Below, piece after piece: positions 42,558 through 46,518 of a DNA stretch of 46,518 nt (within the stretch, counting starts at the first letter, position 1; each line of letters starts with the position of its first letter). The stretch lies in assembly GCF_018919165.1 (NCBI RefSeq), contig NZ_JAHLQM010000023.1, positions 1-46,518 of the forward strand, read 5' to 3'. The notes beneath the pieces are model-generated. The model was not told the DNA's origin. It saw only the letters and a program-made list of their open reading frames with translations, and did not search any database. The DNA is from Amphibacillus sp. MSJ-3. GTDB taxonomy: Bacteria > Bacillota > Bacilli > Bacillales > Amphibacillaceae. Made by a program: the position numbers and the translations under genes.

Positions 42558-43391
42558 TTAGCTTAATAACATTTCTGTTTCTGAAATAAGTTGCTGTAAC
42601 ATTTCTATTCCTTCTCTTGTCCTGTCAGGATCGGAAGAAATCAATGTAACGATCTGATCGATGCTATGTTTGTAACTTTTCGGTTTTATACTGAAGTTAT
42701 CAATCATCCGGACTGCTTTCTTCTCATTGATACAGTATTCTTCATTTAAAGCAAATAATACTTGATTTAAACATGAAATAGTTCGGAAGCTGTGTCCCAT
42801 AACATACGATACATCATCCTTATCCACATTGTCCTTCGCAAACATCAAAGAAAAAGATGCTTCAAACATGAAATAGCCAATTAAGGCATCCTTTAAGGCT
42901 TTCGGATAAGGCTTTGTTTTTGCTTTTAAATTTGAAATTTGATTGGTACGCTCAAACAATATTTTGCAAATGGAGATTTCCCCCATATACATAACATTTA
43001 GATAGGCATGTGGATGTCCTGTATGATAATGAGTAGAAACCTTGCCCTCTAAACAATCATCAATTACTTGAGATACCCTTTTTATATCCCGAAAAATCAA
43101 ATCTACATGGTATCCTTGAACGACAATCCACCCACCACCATTTATCCAGTCACCCCATTCTCCTAATGATGTAATTATATTTTCTCGATGATCATCATCC
43201 AACTTTGTTGCTTTTTTACCAACCTCTACAACATCAACCCCTGCCGATGTATCATAATATATTCCAATATCAATATCAGAAGTTTCGTGATTCGTCCCTC
43301 TTGCTCTTGAGCCTCCTAGGACTACACCAACAATGCCAGGCACATCTTTTAACTCTTTACTTATTTCATTCATAATGTTTTGCACGATCAT
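42558..43391 (-). CDS. Nucleotidyltransferase-domain protein
   Basis: A 277-residue protein of the polymerase-beta-like nucleotidyltransferase superfamily. The motif GGSRARG (26-32) with D39 and D41 (TSDIDIG) and the third acid D97 (YHVDLIF) form the metal site. The remainder is a helical domain. The fold is shared by aminoglycoside adenylyltransferases and by many uncharacterised Bacillus proteins. The surrounding resistance-type genes make drug modification possible, but nothing in the sequence proves it. The GNAT paralogue gene ends 54 bp upstream on the same strand, so the two may be co-transcribed. Confidence 0.85.
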   Translation of the reverse strand: MIVQNIMNEISKELKDVPGIVGVVLGGSRARGTNHETSDIDIGIYYDTSAGVDVVEVGKKATKLDDDHRENIITSLGEWGDWINGGGWIVVQGYHVDLIFRDIKRVSQVIDDCLEGKVSTHYHTGHPHAYLNVMYMGEISICKILFERTNQISNLKAKTKPYPKALKDALIGYFMFEASFSLMFAKDNVDKDDVSYVMGHSFRTISCLNQVLFALNEEYCINEKKAVRMIDNFSIKPKSYKHSIDQIVTLISSDPDRTREGIEMLQQLISETEMLLS

Positions 43392-43445
43392 AAACTTTCT
43401 GCTCCTTAAATATTGTCAAGTTTCTCATTTGCAACTTTCGGCTAA

Positions 43446-43982
43446 TCATTCAAAAAATACGCTAGGATATTCTACAACTCCTGAAACCTTATCAAGAACA
43501 TTTGCATGTAATTCAATTGCCATGAATGCTTCATCTGGGACTTCGAAAGGTGCCTTTATCCCCCAAGTAGATGCTTTTTTGAACCCGAACTTCGGATAAT
43601 ATTCTGTATGCCCCAAGACGAAAACCGAATCATATTCAAGCTCTTTTGCTTTTTTTAATACTTCACTAATTAAAAACTTCCCTACACCTTTATTTTGATA
43701 ATTTGGTAAGACAGATACAGGTGCAAGTGCGAGCGACTCTACAACTTGATCGTCATTCTTAATTTTTATCTTGGATAAAAGAATATGTCCCACTACTCGA
43801 TTATTCTCATTATCCATCGCCACTAAAGATAATTCTGGAATAAATACATTTGAGTTCCTAATTCGAGACACCAAATTATGTTCATTGCTATCACTGTGTT
43901 CTGCATTAGCAAATGTACACTTTACCACTTCTTCAGTTACTTTATAGTCCTCGACCTGTTCTTGCTTAATTTTTATGTTCAT
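43446..43982 (-). CDS. GNAT N-acetyltransferase (YhbS-like), paralogue 2
   Basis: A 178-residue protein with the same motifs as the one at 36971-37507: LALAPVSVLPNYQNKGVGKF for acetyl-CoA and VLGHTEYYPKFGFKKAS. The two share about 83% identity, and the DNA before the start is also alike (AGCTCCTGTTC on the + strand), so they come from a recent local duplication. The copy lies 6.5 kb from its twin and 54 bp before the nucleotidyltransferase gene. Its substrate is unknown. Confidence 0.88.
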   Translation of the reverse strand: MNIKIKQEQVEDYKVTEEVVKCTFANAEHSDSNEHNLVSRIRNSNVFIPELSLVAMDNENNRVVGHILLSKIKIKNDDQVVESLALAPVSVLPNYQNKGVGKFLISEVLKKAKELEYDSVFVLGHTEYYPKFGFKKASTWGIKAPFEVPDEAFMAIELHANVLDKVSGVVEYPSVFFE

Positions 43983-44102
43983 CTTTTCATAGCTCCTGTT
44001 CTCAATTTAAGTCATAGTATCGAGATTAATCTAAAATACACTAAAAGGTATTAGGCAACTATAGATGGAGATAGTTTCATACCTTCTCGGCCAGATCTAG
44101 TT

Positions 44103-44702
44103 TCAATCCTTCATTAAAAAGGCAGTAACTATTTTTATATTTGGAGTAACAAATTGCTCATTTTTCAATAGTTTAAACATTGTCATTCCTTGTATGGAGG
44201 CAAAATAGAACAATGCCAACTCTGAAGGACTCCCTTCTCTAAATTGACCTAATTTTTGACCCTTTTCAATTAATCGAGTCGTTTGCTGTATCAATTCTTC
44301 ACTTATCTTGTTAAGGTTTTGTAATTGTAGTGATTGGTTCTCCATTGTCAAAGATTGGTTCATCAGCATATGAAACTGAGCATATTCATCATCTTTATCA
44401 AGATCATTTAATATTTCTAGTGTAAACTGTTGAATTAACTCAACTGGAGATTCCTCACTTTGAAATCTTTCCACTAGCCTCTCCAATCCTTTAGTAGCAT
44501 AAGTAACCAATTCATAAAATAAATCTTCTTTCTTTTTATAATGCCGATACATTAGTCCAATGCTGATCCCTGCACCTTCCGCAATATCCTTCACACTTGT
44601 AGCAGCAAACCCCTTCTTTGCAAATAACTTGATAGCAGACGAATGGATTTTGTCTCTTGTCGCTATTCTCATCGCCTCAAATTGTTCTTCTGTTCTAGGC
44701 AA
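44103..44702 (-). CDS. TetR-family repressor
   Basis: A 199-residue regulator. It begins MPRTEEQFEAMRIATRDKI, the common start of this subfamily, and has a clear HTH (AIKLFAKKGFAATSVKDIAE, then GISIGLMYRHYKKKEDLF). I chose TTG 44702 because AAGGAGAG lies 7 bases upstream; a TTG 13 codons earlier would place that ribosome site inside the gene. It follows a GNAT gene by about 47 bp, and the operator-like palindrome upstream of that gene suggests self-regulation of the pair. Confidence 0.9.
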   Translation of the reverse strand: MPRTEEQFEAMRIATRDKIHSSAIKLFAKKGFAATSVKDIAEGAGISIGLMYRHYKKKEDLFYELVTYATKGLERLVERFQSEESPVELIQQFTLEILNDLDKDDEYAQFHMLMNQSLTMENQSLQLQNLNKISEELIQQTTRLIEKGQKLGQFREGSPSELALFYFASIQGMTMFKLLKNEQFVTPNIKIVTAFLMKD

Positions 44703-44749
44703 TTTTTCTCTCTCCTTATCGCCTTTTCCTGAATCTATCAATATGGCCC

Positions 44750-45364
44750 TTAATTTTTTACATACTTCAAAGATAAAAAATTATTGATTCCAATCTTCTT
44801 GGCTCTCTTTTCTGGGATCGGCTTTTTTCTGTATTCTTCAAAGCCTAACTTTGTATATAGATTCATTGCCGGCATATTCGTATCTGCAACCTCTTCAATG
44901 ACGTAATCATCATACGGTGTATTTTCAATGATATGTTGGATAATCTGTGTTGCGACACCTTGTCCTCTAAATTCAGGAGCCGTTCCAACAAACTCAATCG
45001 ACCCAGTCTTAGGAGGGAAATTTTCATAAGGAGCTTCAAACTCTTTCTTTAAAAAGATCCCTGCAATGCTTCCTTTATAGTAACCTAAATGCTTTCTCAA
45101 TTCCTTTTTATTTAATTTTACCGATTTTTTTATTCCATCTGTACATGCTGTAACTCCAGCAACTTCCCCATTTGCAATCGCCACATAAAATTGATCTAAC
45201 ACAAACATATGAGCAAAAGCCTTTGCGATAATCTTTTTATCTTTTGAAAAATAGCCTAGCCATTGTGTAAAACCTTCCGCAAAAATCTCAGACATCTGCT
45301 TCCTTACGTCTAAATCTGTTTTATCCGCTTGGACTATTGTAAATATTTTATTCTCTGACTTCAT
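44750..45364 (-). CDS. GNAT N-acetyltransferase
   Basis: A 204-residue acetyltransferase not closely related to the other two. The core is GSIEFVGTAPEFRGQGVATQIIQHIIENT, with the acetyl-CoA loop R-G-Q-G-V-A, then YVIEEVADTNMPAMNLYTKLGFEEYRKKPI. The N-terminal 100 residues hold an additional helical part. The ATG follows AAAGGAGATTC. It precedes the TetR gene in one operon, an arrangement often linked with detoxification. The substrate is unknown. Confidence 0.88.
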   Translation of the reverse strand: MKSENKIFTIVQADKTDLDVRKQMSEIFAEGFTQWLGYFSKDKKIIAKAFAHMFVLDQFYVAIANGEVAGVTACTDGIKKSVKLNKKELRKHLGYYKGSIAGIFLKKEFEAPYENFPPKTGSIEFVGTAPEFRGQGVATQIIQHIIENTPYDDYVIEEVADTNMPAMNLYTKLGFEEYRKKPIPEKRAKKIGINNFLSLKYVKN

Positions 45365-45393
45365 ATATGAATCTCCTTTGATCAGTTTTAATT

Positions 45394-45411
45394 AATGAAC
45401 ATTTATTCATT
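45394..45411 (-). promoter_or_regulatory. Operator-like palindrome upstream of the GNAT-TetR operon
   Basis: AATGAACATTTATTCATT has 6-bp perfect arms (AATGAA / TTCATT) and lies about 30 bp before the GNAT start. Such sites are typical of TetR repressors, here probably the second gene of the operon. Confidence 0.6.
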
Positions 45412-45750
45412 ATAAAACCGGAATACTATATTGTAAAGTTACAGAATTAAACGTTGCATCAGCATTCAGCATAGATTTCACTTTGCAATTTTAGGCAGAA
45501 CGCTATTCGCTACATTGAGTTCGTTGGCATTCCTCCAAATTTTCATTAAATCCATCCAACCAAGGCTCTAATATTACAACCGTCAAGTTCTAATGATGAG
45601 CGAGTGTTGCAACGACTTGTCCTTTAATGTATTACCGTGATTCTTTGCTTCGTAAATGAATGATACCTACTCTTTGTATCCCCATATTACCCCTGCAAAT
45701 TATCAAGATTCATCAATATGTAATTGATTTATTCACAAGAATATCATAAA
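45412..45750. other. Gene-free stretch
   Basis: Between the GNAT-TetR operon and the last TetR gene I see no supported gene and no copy of the modular repeat. The stretch may hold the promoters of both units. Confidence 0.5.
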
Positions 45751-45751
45751 A

Positions 45752-45783
45752 TGACTTACGGGTCATTTTTGACTTTAAAGTCA
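45752..45783 (+). promoter_or_regulatory. Twin TGAC-N6-GTCA operators
   Basis: TGACTTACGGGTCA (45752-45765) and the perfect palindrome TGACTTTAAAGTCA (45770-45783) are two sites with centres 18 bp apart. They end 15 bp before the TetR start. Autoregulation by this TetR is the simplest reading. Confidence 0.7.
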
Positions 45784-45798
45784 TTTCGAGGTGGTTTA

Positions 45799-46401
45799 AT
45801 GAGTAAAAAACAAGAAAAATTTCAAAAGAGACATTCTCTGATATTGAATACTGCAGAACAGATTATTAAGGATAAAGGATATTATGCTTTTAAAATGAGT
45901 GATGTGTCTGATTATCTAGATATCGCAAAAGGAACTTTATATAATCATTTTCTATCAAAAGAAGAATTAGTTTTTAACCTTATTTATCCGAAGATGTCAC
46001 AATCTACAACAACTTTGAAAATAATTGCAAATAAACAGACTGATGCTATTACAAAAATTAAAGAGCTAATTAGAGCAACTTTAGAAAGTTCATACTTTCA
46101 ATTTGTATTACTTAGCTTTCCTGACATGGCAGCTTTATTCCAAGAAAAAAATAGTTCTGAATTAGAAAAGATTCAAAATGAAATGATTAAATGCTTTAAA
46201 AAAGTAATTGATCAAGGAAAAAGGGAGCAAGTGTTTCATGATGAAATCTCTAATGAATACACCGCACACCAATTATTAATTATTTCGGATCCGCTTATTT
46301 ATAGCCTTCTCGTTCAAAACAAAAAAATGACACACGAAGACTTCATTACCCATACTACTCGAAACTTTTTATTTGGAATTGCTCAGAATCAATCCCAATA
46401 A
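45799..46401 (+). CDS. TetR-family repressor
   Basis: A 200-residue regulator with an N-terminal HTH (ILNTAEQIIKDKGYYAFKMS, then YLDIAKGTLYNHFLSKEELVF). The C-terminal domain is helical and without known ligand motif. I chose ATG 45799 because GAGGTGG lies just upstream; an ATG 25 codons earlier would run through the twin operator. This kind of TetR is often followed by an efflux system. Positions 46402-46518 contain no gene, so any such target would lie past the window. Confidence 0.92.
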   Translation: MSKKQEKFQKRHSLILNTAEQIIKDKGYYAFKMSDVSDYLDIAKGTLYNHFLSKEELVFNLIYPKMSQSTTTLKIIANKQTDAITKIKELIRATLESSYFQFVLLSFPDMAALFQEKNSSELEKIQNEMIKCFKKVIDQGKREQVFHDEISNEYTAHQLLIISDPLIYSLLVQNKKMTHEDFITHTTRNFLFGIAQNQSQ

Positions 46402-46518
46402 AGACCTGCGGTGATATGTCAATAACAAAATAAAAGCTTATTTAATTATCAAGGTACAATTAGCTTAAAAAAGACATCACTAAGCTAGGACCAGTCTTTT
46501 AATGTAAAAAACTGGATG

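Overview
The window looks like chromosomal DNA of a low-GC Gram-positive bacterium (Bacillota, most likely a facultatively anaerobic, plant-polysaccharide-using member of the Bacillaceae). Supporting signs are strong AGGAGG-type ribosome sites, TTG/GTG starts, an M-box riboswitch, a CopY-type copper repressor, a lactobacillus-type AraB, a class I fructose-bisphosphate aldolase of the staphylococcal/LAB kind, and an AimR-family peptide receptor, a family known from Bacillus and its phages. Genus assignment is inference only. No phage structural genes, rRNA, tRNA or CRISPR array were seen.

Layout. 0-7.3 kb: sugar use (GH43-like glycosidase, domain-permuted GH3 beta-glycosidase, L-ribulokinase AraB) with an AAC(3)-like acetyltransferase between them. 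7.5-11.1 kb: copper operon copY-copZ-copA with two cop boxes over its promoter. 11.3-15.1 kb: HTH/TPR regulator, ApbE flavin transferase and two FMN-reductase-type flavoproteins; the second carries two ApbE-type flavinylation motifs at its C-terminus. 15.2-18.7 kb: transposase remnant, M-box-controlled mgtE, aldolase. 18.8-28.1 kb: possible small RNA, M50 membrane protease, iron alcohol dehydrogenase, a large secreted S8 protease, and a Fur-box-controlled cupin/methyltransferase operon. 28.4-29.8 kb: an AimR-like TPR receptor without a recognisable DNA-binding domain, followed by a 45-residue secreted pro-peptide, i.e. an orphan arbitrium/Rap-Phr-like signalling pair. 29.8-35.3 kb: CorC/HlyC-type membrane protein, glycosyltransferase, a TxpA/Hol_Tox type I toxin with convergent antisense RNA, and a sugar ABC transporter remnant (binding protein plus truncated permease).

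36-46.4 kb is rich in resistance-type genes: a Vat-like streptogramin acetyltransferase, three GNAT acetyltransferases (two are close paralogues), an alpha/beta hydrolase, three TetR regulators with recognisable palindromic operators, a nucleotidyltransferase, and a Mef-like MFS pump followed by an ABC-F protein. The pump and the ABC-F gene each have an attenuator-like leader.

Across the whole window a family of intergenic modular repeats (54 to about 285 bp, at least eight recognisable copies or fragments in both orientations) has imperfect terminal inverted repeats and internal hairpins. It behaves like a MITE or a structured-RNA element and explains several otherwise empty gaps.
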